This document shows, one piece after another, positions 1-8,727 of a DNA stretch of 64,000 bases (position 1 is its first letter; each line of letters starts with the position of its first letter). The notes under the pieces are model-generated. The model saw only the letters and a list, made by a program, of their open reading frames with translations. It searched no databases and was not told the origin of the DNA. A program made the position numbers and the translations under genes. The stretch comes from Brevibacterium senegalense. Lineage in GTDB: Bacteria > Actinomycetota > Actinomycetes > Actinomycetales > Brevibacteriaceae. Location of the stretch: assembly GCF_000285835.1 (NCBI RefSeq), contig NZ_HE978602.1, forward strand, positions 190,499 through 254,498. Direction: 5' to 3'.

Positions 1-28
1 ACTTGTCGCAGGCCAGGAGGATGTGCAT
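1..28 (-). CDS. glxK: Glycerate kinase, N-terminal fragment (cut by window edge)
   Basis: Only the first nine codons lie in the window, read on the minus strand from an ATG at 28-26: MHILLACDK followed by a codon beginning with T. This matches the start of actinobacterial glycerate kinases, which phosphorylate glycerate and usually begin M-(K/R/H)-I-L-(L/I)-A-x-D-K/S-F-K-G-S. A GGAG Shine-Dalgarno lies five bases before the ATG. An in-frame GTG three codons upstream is less likely. The identification rests on a very short match; another kinase or nucleotide-binding enzyme is possible. Confidence 0.4.
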
Positions 29-258
29 GATCTCCACCCTATCGGGGCGGGGCGGGGCGGGTGACCGTGACCCACGACGCCGTGGCCCGGTCCGCCGCAT
101 CGCGTCTCGTCCACGCGGAGCGCTGTGCGTCCCGTGGACGTCATGCCATGACGGCCACACATGTTTCAGCGTGACCGCCACGGTGCACTCAGTGTAGCGG
201 AGGAGTCCGCGGCTGTCGCCACGGAGAGTGAACGCGTTCGTGCAGGTGGGGACGCAGG
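29..258. other. Intergenic region with GGGGC repeats upstream of the edge gene
   Basis: This 230-base stretch lies upstream of the partial minus-strand gene and downstream of the MFS gene stop. Positions 44-61 hold a run of GGGGC repeats. I see no open frame with convincing codon bias on either strand. It probably carries the promoter of the edge gene. Confidence 0.4.
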
Positions 259-1554
259 TCAGCGGCCCGGCTGAGTCTCGTCCGGGGAACCGTCGCCGGT
301 GGGTGGCGGGACGACCGCCGGGATGGAGGCGGTGTCGATGGTCTCGCGGCGGGGACGGTGCGGGGTGACGGTGCGTCCCGGGTCCATCGCCCGCAGCCCG
401 GCCCCCGCGATCACGAGAGCCGCGGTCGAGCAACCAGCCACGATCCAGATCGCCTCGTGGGCACCCAGCCGCTCGATGACGCTGCCCGCTGCGGCGGACC
501 CGATCGCCACCCCGAACCCCAGCGCCGTGGAGATCCACGCGAGCGATTCCGTGAGCCGCTCCGGCGGGGCGAGGGTCTGGATGACGGAGCTGACGGCGAT
601 GAGGCTGGGCGCGATGCCTACGCCCACGACGAAGAGGAGGATCGCGAAGAGCACCATGTCGTTCGCCAGGAGGAGCAGCCACGACCCGGCGGTCAGCACC
701 ACCAGCATGAGCGGGAAGCGGAAGCGGGCCTGCAGCCGCCAGTCCATCGCGCCGTACACGGCGCCGGCCAGCAGAGACCCCGCTGCCAGGGCGCTCAGCG
801 CGATGCCCGCGAAGGCCTTCGCACCCTGCTCATCGCCGAAGCCCACGGCGATGACGTCAATCGCGCCGAACACGACGCCCAGGAACACCTGGCAGACGAC
901 CGCGACGAAGATGCCGGGATGCGTGAGCACACGGCCGGACCGGTCGACGGACCGACCGCGGGGCACCGGCTCCGTCGCCTTCTGCGGGTAGAACAGCAGG
1001 GCGCCGGCCAGAGTCGCGACGCCGGAGATGAGCACGCCGGCCGGTGCGATCCACAGGGTCGCCAGGGCCGTCACGACGACGGGGCCGGTCACGAAGAGGA
1101 TCTCGTCGGCCACCGCCTCCCAGCTGAACGCGGTGTCCAGCTGCCGGGAGCTGACGACGATCGCGTTCCAGCGGGCGCGCACCAGCGAGCCCAGGCTGCC
1201 CACCGAGGCCCCGGCCAGTCCCGCACTGAGGAAGACGGTCCCCACCCACCAGTCCAGGAGCACGGACGCCAGCAGACCGCTGAGGGCGACGAGGTGGATG
1301 CAGACGACGGGCACCATGACCCGCGCCTGACCGTGCGCGTCGACGAGGCGGGCGATGAGCGGATTCGTGATCGCCTGGACGACCATGAACACGCTCGTGA
1401 CGAGGCCCGCGATCTCGTACGAGCCGGTCTCGCCCTGGATGAAGAGCACGATGCCGATCCCCAGGACAGCGATCGGCAGACGGGCGACGAGCCCGGCGAG
1501 GGAGAACCTGAGCGCCCCGGGCAGCGCGAAGATCTCCTGGTACATCCGCAGCAT
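259..1554 (-). CDS. MFS transporter
   Basis: A 431-residue polytopic membrane protein with about 12 hydrophobic segments, typical of a major facilitator superfamily permease. The loop after the second helix (NPLIARLVDAHGQ) has the Arg/Asp pattern of MFS motif A. The C-terminal 45 residues are a charged, proline-rich cytoplasmic tail. The substrate cannot be inferred; the closest general type is the drug or sugar-efflux MFS group. The ATG at 1554 lies 51 bases after the stop of the phosphoglucomutase gene on the same strand, so the two may share a transcript. Confidence 0.8.
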   Translation of the reverse strand: MLRMYQEIFALPGALRFSLAGLVARLPIAVLGIGIVLFIQGETGSYEIAGLVTSVFMVVQAITNPLIARLVDAHGQARVMVPVVCIHLVALSGLLASVLLDWWVGTVFLSAGLAGASVGSLGSLVRARWNAIVVSSRQLDTAFSWEAVADEILFVTGPVVVTALATLWIAPAGVLISGVATLAGALLFYPQKATEPVPRGRSVDRSGRVLTHPGIFVAVVCQVFLGVVFGAIDVIAVGFGDEQGAKAFAGIALSALAAGSLLAGAVYGAMDWRLQARFRFPLMLVVLTAGSWLLLLANDMVLFAILLFVVGVGIAPSLIAVSSVIQTLAPPERLTESLAWISTALGFGVAIGSAAAGSVIERLGAHEAIWIVAGCSTAALVIAGAGLRAMDPGRTVTPHRPRRETIDTASIPAVVPPPTGDGSPDETQPGR

Positions 1555-1605
1555 GAAGGTGATCCTACGACCGCCGTGGGAGTCCGGAGGACACGAACGC
1601 CGGTG

Positions 1606-3246
1606 TCAGGCCAGGGCCGCGTCGACGACGGCGCGGGCCTCGGCCTGCACCTGCGCCAGGTGGTCTTCGCCGCGGAAGGACTCCGCGTAGATCTTGAAGA
1701 CGTCCTCGGTGCCGGACGGCCGCGCCGCGAACCACGCGTGCGCCGTCCGCACCAGGAGCCCGCCGATCGCCTCGCCGTTGCCCGGCGCCTCCGTGCGGAT
1801 CTCCTCGATGGGGTCGCCCGCCAGCTGCGTGCTCGTGACGTCCGCGGCGCTGAGCGTCCCCAGCGCCGCCTTCTGCGCGGGGGTGGCCGGTGCGTCGACC
1901 CGTGCGTACGCGGTGGTGCCGTGCTCCTGGGCCAGCTGCGCGTACCGCTGCGAGGGGGACCGCCCGGTGACGGCCAGGATCTCCGCCGCCAGCAGGCCCA
2001 GGACGATGCCGTCCTTGTCCGTCGACCACGTGCCGCCGTCGCGGCGCAGGAACGACGCGCCCGCGGACTCCTCGCCGCCGAACGCGACGGTGCCGCCCAG
2101 CAGCCCGTCCACGAACCACTTGAAGCCCACGGGGACCTCGAAGAGTGAACGCCCCGCCGCACGGGTCACCCGGTCGATGAGTGCGGAGCTCACCAGTGTC
2201 TTGCCGATCCGCGCCGCCTGCGGCCAGTCCGGCCGGTGGGTGAGCAGGTGATCGATCGCGACGGCCAGGAAGTGGTTGGGGTTCATGAGGCCCGCGTCCG
2301 GGGTGACGATGCCGTGGCGGTCCGCGTCCGCGTCGTTGCCCAGCGCCAGGTCGTAGTCGTCGCGGGCGGCGATGAGGGAGGCCATCGCCCACGGCGACGA
2401 GCAGTCCATCCGGATCTTCTCGTCCCAGTCGAGGGTCATGAACGAGAAGGTGGGGTCCAGCTCCGGGTTCACGACGGTGATGTCGAGGTCGTAGGTCTCG
2501 CCGATCGCCACCCAGTAGTCGACCGCGGCGCCGCCCAGCGGGTCCGCGCCGATCCGGATGTCCGCACCCCGGATCGCGTCCATGTCGATGACGGCGCCCA
2601 GGTCGCTCACGTAGGCGTCGAGGTAGTTGAAGTTCGTCGTGTTCTCCAGGTGGAACGCCCGCTGGAACGCGGTCCGGGGGATCGACTCCCACCCCTGCTC
2701 CAGCAGCTCGTTGGCGCGCCGCTCGATCCACGCGGTCACGTCCGTCCCCGCCGGACCGCCGTGGGGCGGGTTGTACTTGATGCCGCCGTCCTGGGGCGGG
2801 TTGTGGCTGGGGGTGATGATGATGCCGTCGGCGGTGCCGTGGGCCCCCGCCCGATCGCGGTTGTGCGCGAGGATCGCATGCGACACCACCGGCGTGGGGG
2901 TGAAGCCGTCCCGGTCGTCGATCATCGCGGGCACGTCGTGGGCCGCCAGCACCTCCATGACGGTGAGGAAGGCGGGTTCGGACAGAGCGTGGGTGTCGCG
3001 CCCCACGAAGACGGGACCGGTGAAGCCCTGCTCGCGGCGGTAGTCGACGATCGCCTGCGTCGTCGCGGCGATGTGCGCCTCGTTGAAGGACCGGCGCAGA
3101 CTGGAGCCGCGGTGCCCCGATGTGCCGAAGGTGACCCGCTGCTCTGCGACACCCGGGTCCGGAACGAGGTCGTGGTAGGCGTCCAGGAGGTCCGGGATGT
3201 CGACGAGGTCGCGGTCCTCCGCCTGCTGGCCTGCTCTGTTCTCCAT
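1606..3246 (-). CDS. pgm: Phosphoglucomutase (alpha-D-glucose 1,6-bisphosphate-dependent)
   Basis: Interconverts glucose 1-phosphate and glucose 6-phosphate in the cytoplasm, linking glycolysis to glycogen and cell-wall sugar synthesis. From ATG 3246 the protein is 546 residues, the same length as E. coli Pgm. It shows FGTSGHRG near residues 40-47, the phosphoserine loop TPSHNPP with Ser near 147, the metal loop GNDADADRHG and the sugar-binding GGEESAG. No good Shine-Dalgarno precedes it, but CATAGT (3258-3253) is correctly placed as a -10 for a leaderless start at this ATG. A GTG two codons upstream is the alternative. The open frame continues further upstream without homology. Confidence 0.95.
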   Translation of the reverse strand: MENRAGQQAEDRDLVDIPDLLDAYHDLVPDPGVAEQRVTFGTSGHRGSSLRRSFNEAHIAATTQAIVDYRREQGFTGPVFVGRDTHALSEPAFLTVMEVLAAHDVPAMIDDRDGFTPTPVVSHAILAHNRDRAGAHGTADGIIITPSHNPPQDGGIKYNPPHGGPAGTDVTAWIERRANELLEQGWESIPRTAFQRAFHLENTTNFNYLDAYVSDLGAVIDMDAIRGADIRIGADPLGGAAVDYWVAIGETYDLDITVVNPELDPTFSFMTLDWDEKIRMDCSSPWAMASLIAARDDYDLALGNDADADRHGIVTPDAGLMNPNHFLAVAIDHLLTHRPDWPQAARIGKTLVSSALIDRVTRAAGRSLFEVPVGFKWFVDGLLGGTVAFGGEESAGASFLRRDGGTWSTDKDGIVLGLLAAEILAVTGRSPSQRYAQLAQEHGTTAYARVDAPATPAQKAALGTLSAADVTSTQLAGDPIEEIRTEAPGNGEAIGGLLVRTAHAWFAARPSGTEDVFKIYAESFRGEDHLAQVQAEARAVVDAALA

Positions 3247-3262
3247 GCTCACACTATGCACA

Positions 3263-3310
3263 GATCCGGGGGCCACCGGGGCGAAGTTCTCGCATAGTGG
3301 CCCCCGGATC
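3263..3310 (-). terminator. Perfect 14-bp inverted repeat between lipoprotein gene and pgm
   Basis: GATCCGGGGGCCAC (3263-3276) and its exact complement GTGGCCCCCGGATC (3297-3310) flank a 20-base loop. It lies just past the stop of the minus-strand lipoprotein gene at 3327 and upstream of pgm, so it most likely terminates the rhodanese-lipoprotein transcript. There is no T-run. An operator role for pgm is possible but less likely. Confidence 0.55.
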
Positions 3311-3326
3311 TTGCGGGAGTGGTCGC

Positions 3327-4628
3327 TCAGTCCCGGATGCAGCCGCGGCCGGAGGTCATCCGGTCGATCATCCCGGTCGCGGCGGTCCCGCCCACCACGT
3401 CGATCGTGTAGCGGTTCCCGTCGTCCGTCACGAGTCCGGGGTCCTCGCCCTCCCGCACGTAGGGTGCGTCCGCGACGTCCAGCTGTGGGTGCTGCTCCAT
3501 CGTGCTGCCCGGCTGGACGGCGGAGCCGATCGTGACGGCCTGCGGCATGTCGCCCAGCTCCGCCTCCCAGGCCAGGCAGGTGCCCACCCAGTCCGGCTCG
3601 CCGTCCGCGGGGGAGTAGAGCGTGACGCGGAAGCCGTCCCACTCCTTCGTCTCCGAGCGGTAGCCCTGGTGGTCGCCGGTCTCCGCGAACTCGGAGGACT
3701 CGTCGACGGGGTCGCGCAGGAACTCCGCGATCGCGTCGAAGGTCTGAGCGTCGTCCAGATCCTCCTCGCCCACGATGACGCCGTCGTCGCCGTCCGCCGC
3801 GATCACGAGGGTCTCGTCCGGGCGCGGCACTGTCTCGAGGATGTCCTCCGAGTGCACCAGCTGCCGGATCGCCCCCGCCTCGTCGTCCCACTGGACCGTC
3901 GTCCAGCTGCGACCGCTGGGGGTGTCCGTGTCGCCGTCCTGCGCCTCGCGGATGAAATACCGGTAGCCGTCCCCGTTGCGCAGGCTCGAGTGGACCAGCG
4001 CGGTGCCGATGCCGGCGGGCTCGCGCAGCTGGATGTCCGCGGCGGAGGAGGCCACCGCCTCGCCGCCGGAGGCACCGCCGCCGTCGCCGTCCTCGTCCAG
4101 GATGTCCCCCGCCGTCACGAGGCCCACGATCTGCATGGCGTCCTGGGTGCCGCCCACGATGAGCTCGCCGGAGTCCAGCAGCGCCTCCGCACCGCTGGGC
4201 GCGTCCCCGCCCGTCGCCTCGCAGCGGAAGGGGACGGACGCGTACACCCGGCCGCCGGGCCCGATCTCCAGGTAGGTGGGCGCTCCCGTGATGGTGAGCT
4301 CGACCTCGGCGCCCATGTCCGTCAACTCGTCCGTGGGGTCCGACGGGGTGAAGGCGGACCGGCTGCCCTGCACGGTCACCGGGCCGTCGTGGTGGCAGGC
4401 GGTGAGCCGGTCGTAGGTCGTCGCACCGAAGTCCAGGTCCAGGTCGCGGGAGACGGCCGCCGGGTACTGGTCCCCGGCCTCCGCCGTCGCCGAGGCCGTG
4501 GTCGTCGGCTCTGCCGCCGCGGCCGTCTCCTGGGGCTGGGGATCGGAGGAGGGGATGCAGGCGGACAGCAGCAGGAGTGCGGCGGCAGCGGCGGCGGTCG
4601 CCGCGGCGGGTCGGAGGCGGTGGTTCAT
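3327..4628 (-). CDS. Secreted lipoprotein of unknown function
   Basis: A 433-residue protein with a lipoprotein signal: short basic start, an alanine/leucine-rich core and lipobox LLSAC, giving lipid-modified Cys24. The mature part begins with a Ser/Pro/Thr/Ala-rich linker and continues as an acidic, soluble domain with several cysteines (CHHD, FRCEA, TCLAWE, RGCIRD) that could form disulfides outside the cell. I recognise no family and propose no activity. It starts seven bases after the rhodanese stop codon, so the two are probably co-transcribed, and it is followed by a strong inverted repeat. Confidence 0.8.
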   Translation of the reverse strand: MNHRLRPAAATAAAAAALLLLSACIPSSDPQPQETAAAAEPTTTASATAEAGDQYPAAVSRDLDLDFGATTYDRLTACHHDGPVTVQGSRSAFTPSDPTDELTDMGAEVELTITGAPTYLEIGPGGRVYASVPFRCEATGGDAPSGAEALLDSGELIVGGTQDAMQIVGLVTAGDILDEDGDGGGASGGEAVASSAADIQLREPAGIGTALVHSSLRNGDGYRYFIREAQDGDTDTPSGRSWTTVQWDDEAGAIRQLVHSEDILETVPRPDETLVIAADGDDGVIVGEEDLDDAQTFDAIAEFLRDPVDESSEFAETGDHQGYRSETKEWDGFRVTLYSPADGEPDWVGTCLAWEAELGDMPQAVTIGSAVQPGSTMEQHPQLDVADAPYVREGEDPGLVTDDGNRYTIDVVGGTAATGMIDRMTSGRGCIRD

Positions 4629-4635
4629 GCGCGCG

Positions 4636-4962
4636 TCACATCACCCAGGGCTCGTCATCGCCGTCCGCGACGATCGGCTTGCCGTTGTCCAGGTTCCACG
4701 ACCCCATGCCGCCTGACACGTCGATCGCGTCGAAGCCGTTGGCGTTGAGCCACGCGACGGCCTGGCGCGATCGACCGCCCGTGCGGCAGATGACGTAGAC
4801 GTCGACGTCGTAGGGGAGTTCCCCGTAGCGGGCGGGCAGGTCCGCCAGCGGGATGTGGAGGGCGCCGTCGATGTGGCCGGCCGCCCACTCGTCGTCACCG
4901 CGGACGTCGAGGATGGGCGCACCGTCGGGGATGTCGTGCACAGAAGCTGTGGGATTGTCCAT
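4636..4962 (-). CDS. Rhodanese-like domain protein
   Basis: A single-domain rhodanese of 108 residues, probably cytoplasmic, handling persulfide sulfur. It shows the opening ILDVRGDDEWAAGHIDGA, which matches the CH2A region, and the active-site loop CRTGGRS with catalytic Cys59. GGMGSWN near the end matches the conserved C-terminal helix. The length is typical of stand-alone GlpE-type rhodaneses. There is no Shine-Dalgarno; a TAGACT -10 motif (4974-4969) ends six bases before the ATG, so the mRNA is probably leaderless. It is the first gene of a two-gene unit with the lipoprotein. Confidence 0.88.
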   Translation of the reverse strand: MDNPTASVHDIPDGAPILDVRGDDEWAAGHIDGALHIPLADLPARYGELPYDVDVYVICRTGGRSRQAVAWLNANGFDAIDVSGGMGSWNLDNGKPIVADGDDEPWVM

Positions 4963-4968
4963 GCGCCC

Positions 4969-4974
4969 AGTCTA
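4969..4974 (-). promoter_or_regulatory. -10 element of a probable leaderless promoter (rhodanese)
   Basis: TAGACT on the minus strand ends six bases before the ATG at 4962. With the usual 6-7 base discriminator, transcription would begin on the start codon itself. This agrees with the absence of a ribosome binding site. Confidence 0.4.
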
Positions 4975-5084
4975 GGAGGACCGCCCGCAGTGCGAACGGG
5001 TCGCGGTGTTGCGGTTCGGCAACCGATGCCGTCCCGCGGGGACCGCGCGGCGGGGAGCCGCCCGTGCGCCGGAGTGCCCAGGGC

Positions 5085-6974
5085 TCAGAGGCGCGTGCGC
5101 AGCTCCGTCTTGAGCACCTTGCCCGCAGCCGAGGTGGGGAGTGCGTCGACCAGGTGGACCTCGCGGATCTTCTGGTATGGCAGCACCTGCCCCGCGAACC
5201 AGTCCATGATCTCGACGGCCAGGCCCGTGTCCTGGGCACTGCCCACCCGATCGTCGGATCCGGCAGCGGCGGGGGCGGCGGCCTCGGCGGCTGTCGCAGA
5301 GGTGACCGCCGCGGCCAGGGCAGTCGGCACGATGAAGGCGACCGGGATCTCGCCCACGTCCGCGTCCGGGCGTCCCACGACGGCGGCCTGCGCGACGCGG
5401 GGGTGGGCGGTCACGATGTCCTCCAGCTCGCGGGGGTACACGTTGTAGCCCTTGTAGAGGAGCATGTCCTTCGCGCGGTCGTGGATGCGGACGAAGCCCT
5501 CGTCGTCGATCGAGGCGATGTCACCCGTGCGCAGCCAGCCGTCGACGTACTGGGCGGCGGTGAGTTCCGGGGCGCCGTGGTAGCCGTCGGTGACCTGGGG
5601 GCCGTGTGCCCAGAGCTCGCCCTCGGTGCCGGTGGGGAGGACCTGGGTGCCGTCGGCGCTGCGGATCTCCACACGTGTGTCCGGGATCGGCACGCCCACA
5701 GTGCCGGCACGGCGCAGGCCGGCGGGTGTCAGGTCCGAGGCGGTGACGATGCACGTGCCCTCCGTCAGCCCGTAGCCCTCGCCCACGATCGCGTTCGGCA
5801 TGACCTGCGCGATGCGCGCCAGCGACGTCGCGTCGAGCGGTGCGGCGCCGGACAGGGCGGCGCGGATGGAGGTCGCCTGGCGGCCGGTCGTCGCGGAGTG
5901 CGCGGCGAGTGCGAGGTACATGGGCGGGTTGCCGGAGGTGTACTGGGCCTGCCAGCGGTCGCACAGGTCCAGGAACGTGTCCGGACGGAATCGGCCGGTC
6001 AGGACGGTCGTGATGCCGCCCAGGACGAACATCGCCAGGCTCGAGATGCCCTGCGCGTGGAACAGCGGCGGCACCTGGATGGAGACCCCCTCGCCCGGCT
6101 GCAGGAGCGGTGCGCCCAGCCCCTCGATCGGTGCGAGGGCCAGGTCGCCGTCCGCGTCGCGGACGACCCGCGAGTGCAGGCGCCACGCGGCGGCCTGCGT
6201 GAGGTTGCCCAGGACGTTGCGGTGGAGGACCCGCACGGCCTTCGAACGGCCGGTGGTGCCGCCGGTGAACTGGAAGTGCGCGACCTCCTCCCGGTCGACG
6301 ATCACGGGGGCGAAGGCGGTGGGGGTACCGGCGGTCTCGGCGGAGGAGGTGTCTGCAGAGGTGCCGGCGGCGGTCGGGTTCGGCGTGGAGAAGGCGACGA
6401 ACACGGGCTGGGCCGGATCGGAGGTGAGGGAGCGGGCGATGGTGACCTCGGCCTCGGCGGCGGGGCCGGCCCACGACGGCTCCGTCACGAGCACGCGGGT
6501 GAGGCCCGCCTCCGGGGCGGCCGCACGGGCGGCCTCGAGGTGCGCGGGGTGGACGATCAGCAGGTGCGCGCCGGCGTCGGTGAGCTGGCGGGCCAGCGCG
6601 GGCGCCGGCTGGAGGGGGTTCACGAGTGTGACGGCGGCACCGGTGAGCAGGGCGCCGAAGTACGCGACCGGGAAGTCGAGGACGTTGGGCAGCTGGATGC
6701 CCACGACGCGGCCGGGGCCGGCGCCGTCGGCGGCGAGCCGGGAAGCCAGGTGGAGGGCGCGGTCGCGCAGCTGGGCGAAGGTGATGGTGTCCTCGCCGTC
6801 GACGAACGCGATGCGGTCGGGGACGCGCTTCGCGGCGGACAGGAGGATCTCCGGCGCCGCGGCCGGGACGTAGTCCAGGGCCCGGGGCATGTGCGCGGGG
6901 TAGTACCCCGGCTGGGCGCCGGGGGTGGCGGTGCCGGTGGGAGTGGTGGCTGCGGCTGTGCCCGTGGTCGTCAT
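5085..6974 (-). CDS. AMP-dependent acyl-CoA synthetase (4-coumarate/fatty acid ligase type)
   Basis: Activates a carboxylic acid to its CoA thioester through an acyl-adenylate. Over 629 residues it shows the ATP loop FTGGTTGRSKA (about 236-246), YGLTEG, the hinge region RTGDIASIDDEG...RAKDMLLYKGYNVYP and the catalytic lysine in SAAGKVLK near residue 619. It is longer than most ligases because of two Ala/Thr/Ser-rich insertions, around 197-224 and 552-585, and an Ala/Thr-rich N-terminus. GGAGG lies four bases before ATG 6974. The promoter holds the palindrome TGATCG-TT-CGATCA. The chain-length preference is unknown. Confidence 0.88.
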   Translation of the reverse strand: MTTTGTAAATTPTGTATPGAQPGYYPAHMPRALDYVPAAAPEILLSAAKRVPDRIAFVDGEDTITFAQLRDRALHLASRLAADGAGPGRVVGIQLPNVLDFPVAYFGALLTGAAVTLVNPLQPAPALARQLTDAGAHLLIVHPAHLEAARAAAPEAGLTRVLVTEPSWAGPAAEAEVTIARSLTSDPAQPVFVAFSTPNPTAAGTSADTSSAETAGTPTAFAPVIVDREEVAHFQFTGGTTGRSKAVRVLHRNVLGNLTQAAAWRLHSRVVRDADGDLALAPIEGLGAPLLQPGEGVSIQVPPLFHAQGISSLAMFVLGGITTVLTGRFRPDTFLDLCDRWQAQYTSGNPPMYLALAAHSATTGRQATSIRAALSGAAPLDATSLARIAQVMPNAIVGEGYGLTEGTCIVTASDLTPAGLRRAGTVGVPIPDTRVEIRSADGTQVLPTGTEGELWAHGPQVTDGYHGAPELTAAQYVDGWLRTGDIASIDDEGFVRIHDRAKDMLLYKGYNVYPRELEDIVTAHPRVAQAAVVGRPDADVGEIPVAFIVPTALAAAVTSATAAEAAAPAAAGSDDRVGSAQDTGLAVEIMDWFAGQVLPYQKIREVHLVDALPTSAAGKVLKTELRTRL

Positions 6975-7035
6975 CGATCCTCCGTGTCCTGCGTCCGCGC
7001 GAGGCCGCGCGTCAGCCTCCGAGCATAGGACTGTC

Positions 7036-7049
7036 TGATCGTTCGATCA
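7036..7049. promoter_or_regulatory. TetR-type operator upstream of CoA ligase
   Basis: TGATCG-TT-CGATCA is a perfect 6+2+6 inverted repeat, 62 bases upstream of the ligase ATG at 6974. The same pattern, with mismatches, occurs in the promoter of the TetR gene at 30672-31349 and at 45486-45499, which suggests one shared repressor. Confidence 0.55.
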
Positions 7050-7156
7050 AGACGGGGTGCGGCCACCACTCAGCGCGACACGCCGCAGTGGTGTCCGACG
7101 GGACCGCGGCCGCCGGGGTGCGTCGGGCACGCAGGGTGTGCGTCGCGGACGCACCC

Positions 7157-8662
7157 TCACATGCGACCGGTCGCGGCGGCGCGCTGGTGCCAGCTCAGTG
7201 CCTCGTCCAGCAGGTGCGGGGCGTGGCGCGCAGAGGGGTTCGCCGCGTAGGCGCGGTCGTGGTAGTCGTGCAGCCGGTCGCGGAAGTCCGGGTGGGCGCA
7301 GTTGTCGATGATCCGGCGGGCGCGCTCGTTGGGTGCGGTGCCGCGCAGATCCGCGATGCCCTGCTCCGTCACGATGACCTGCACGTCGTGCTCCGTGTGG
7401 TCGACGTGGGGGACCATCGGCACGATCGCGGACAGGGCACCGCCCTTCGCGGTCGACGGGGAGACGAAGAAGTTGAGGAACGCGTTGCGGGCGAAGTCGC
7501 CGGAGCCGCCGATCCCGTTGATCATCGTCGAGCCGTTCACCTCCGTGGAGTTCACGTGGCCGTAGATGTCCGCCTCGACCATCCCGTTGATCGCGATGAC
7601 GCCCAGGCGGCGGACGATCTCCGGGTGGTTCGACATCTCCTGGGTGCGCAGGAGGATCCGGCCCTTGTACGACTCGATGTTCTCGTTGAACCGCTCCGCC
7701 GTCTCGCGGGTGAGCGAGAACGCGGTCGCGGAGATCGAGTCGAGCTTGCCCGTGTCCAGCAGCGCCAGGAGGTTGTCCTGGATGACCTCGGTGTACGAGG
7801 TGAGGTGCTGGAACTCGGACTCCGCCAGGCCCGCCAGCACCGCGTTCGCCACGTTGCCCACACCGGACTGCAGCGGCAGCAGGTTCGCGGGCATCCGGCC
7901 GGCGGACACCTCGTGGCGCAGGAAGTCCAGGAGATGGTCGGCCATCGCGCGCGAAGCCTCGTCCAGAGCTGCGAAGGCGTTGTCGCGGTCCGGGGCGTTC
8001 GTCCGCACGATCGCGACGACCTTGTCCGGGTCGACGCGCAGGTAGGGGTCGCCGATCCGCTGCAGGGGGTCCTGGATCTCGATGGGCCTGCGGTGGGGCG
8101 GCAGCTTCGTGCCGTAGTAGACGTCGTGGAAGCCCTCGTACTCCCGCGGATGCCACTCGTTGACCTCGAGGATGACGCGGTCGGCGAGGTCCAGCCAGGT
8201 CTTGTTGTTGCCCACGGAGCTGCCCGGGACCAGAAGGCCGTTGGGCAGGATCGCGGCGACCTCGACGACGGCCACGTCCAGGTTGCCGTGGAACCCGAAC
8301 CACACCTGCTGCGCCAGGTGCGACAGGTGGATGTCCGTGTACTCGACCTCGCCGGCGTTGATCTGCTTCCGCAGGGTGGGGTCCGCGACGAACGGTGCGC
8401 GCTTCGCGATGCCGTTCACCCGTGCCAGCTCGCCGTCGACCTCCTCGCCCGTGGACGCGCCGGTCAGCAGCGAGATCCGGAAGTCCTCGCCGCGGTCGTG
8501 CGCCGCTTCGATCCGATCCGCCAGCGCGGCGGGGACGGCCTTGGGGTGGCCGGCGCCGGTGAACCCGCTCATGCCCACGGTGTCACCGGGGCGGATGTGG
8601 GTGGCCGCCTGCTCCGCGGTGGTAACTTTCGAAGCCAGAGCCGAGTCGGTGATGCGCGTCAT
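7157..8662 (-). CDS. Acetyl-CoA hydrolase / succinyl-CoA:acetate CoA-transferase family
   Basis: Transfers CoA between acyl-CoA and acetate or succinate, or hydrolyses acetyl-CoA. The 501-residue length fits the Cat1/Ach1/AarC family. It shows GMSGFTGAGHPKAVP at the N-terminus, LTSYTEVIQDN with a glutamate near residue 293 that aligns by position with the catalytic Glu of AarC, NGIGGSGDFARN, and GTAPNERARRIIDNCAHP near the C-terminus. Presence of the catalytic Glu favours CoA transfer. The ATG at 8662 is divergent from the thioesterase gene, with 65 bases between. It probably recycles CoA in the surrounding acid-degradation block. Confidence 0.85.
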   Translation of the reverse strand: MTRITDSALASKVTTAEQAATHIRPGDTVGMSGFTGAGHPKAVPAALADRIEAAHDRGEDFRISLLTGASTGEEVDGELARVNGIAKRAPFVADPTLRKQINAGEVEYTDIHLSHLAQQVWFGFHGNLDVAVVEVAAILPNGLLVPGSSVGNNKTWLDLADRVILEVNEWHPREYEGFHDVYYGTKLPPHRRPIEIQDPLQRIGDPYLRVDPDKVVAIVRTNAPDRDNAFAALDEASRAMADHLLDFLRHEVSAGRMPANLLPLQSGVGNVANAVLAGLAESEFQHLTSYTEVIQDNLLALLDTGKLDSISATAFSLTRETAERFNENIESYKGRILLRTQEMSNHPEIVRRLGVIAINGMVEADIYGHVNSTEVNGSTMINGIGGSGDFARNAFLNFFVSPSTAKGGALSAIVPMVPHVDHTEHDVQVIVTEQGIADLRGTAPNERARRIIDNCAHPDFRDRLHDYHDRAYAANPSARHAPHLLDEALSWHQRAAATGRM

Positions 8663-8727
8663 GCCCGCATTCTCTCAGCGCGCGTTCAGGACGACGAATC
8701 GCCGGCGGACCCGGAAGGACCCCGCAC

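Noticed and set aside
44..61. GGGGC repeats as a G-quadruplex or replication signal
   Set aside because: Only a few units in a GC-rich intergenic region; no other support.
3..197. Small plus-strand open frame at the left edge
   Set aside because: Arg/Ser/Gly-rich product without a ribosome site; it overlaps the start and promoter of the probable glycerate kinase gene.
358..2148. A 596-codon open frame antisense to the MFS and pgm genes
   Set aside because: High GC keeps antisense frames open. The translation is rich in Arg, Asp, Gly and His with no domain, and the opposite strand holds two complete known proteins.
5064..7028. Long open frame antisense to the CoA ligase
   Set aside because: Arg/Gly/Ala/Val-rich low-complexity product in the mirror frame of a ligase with all catalytic motifs.
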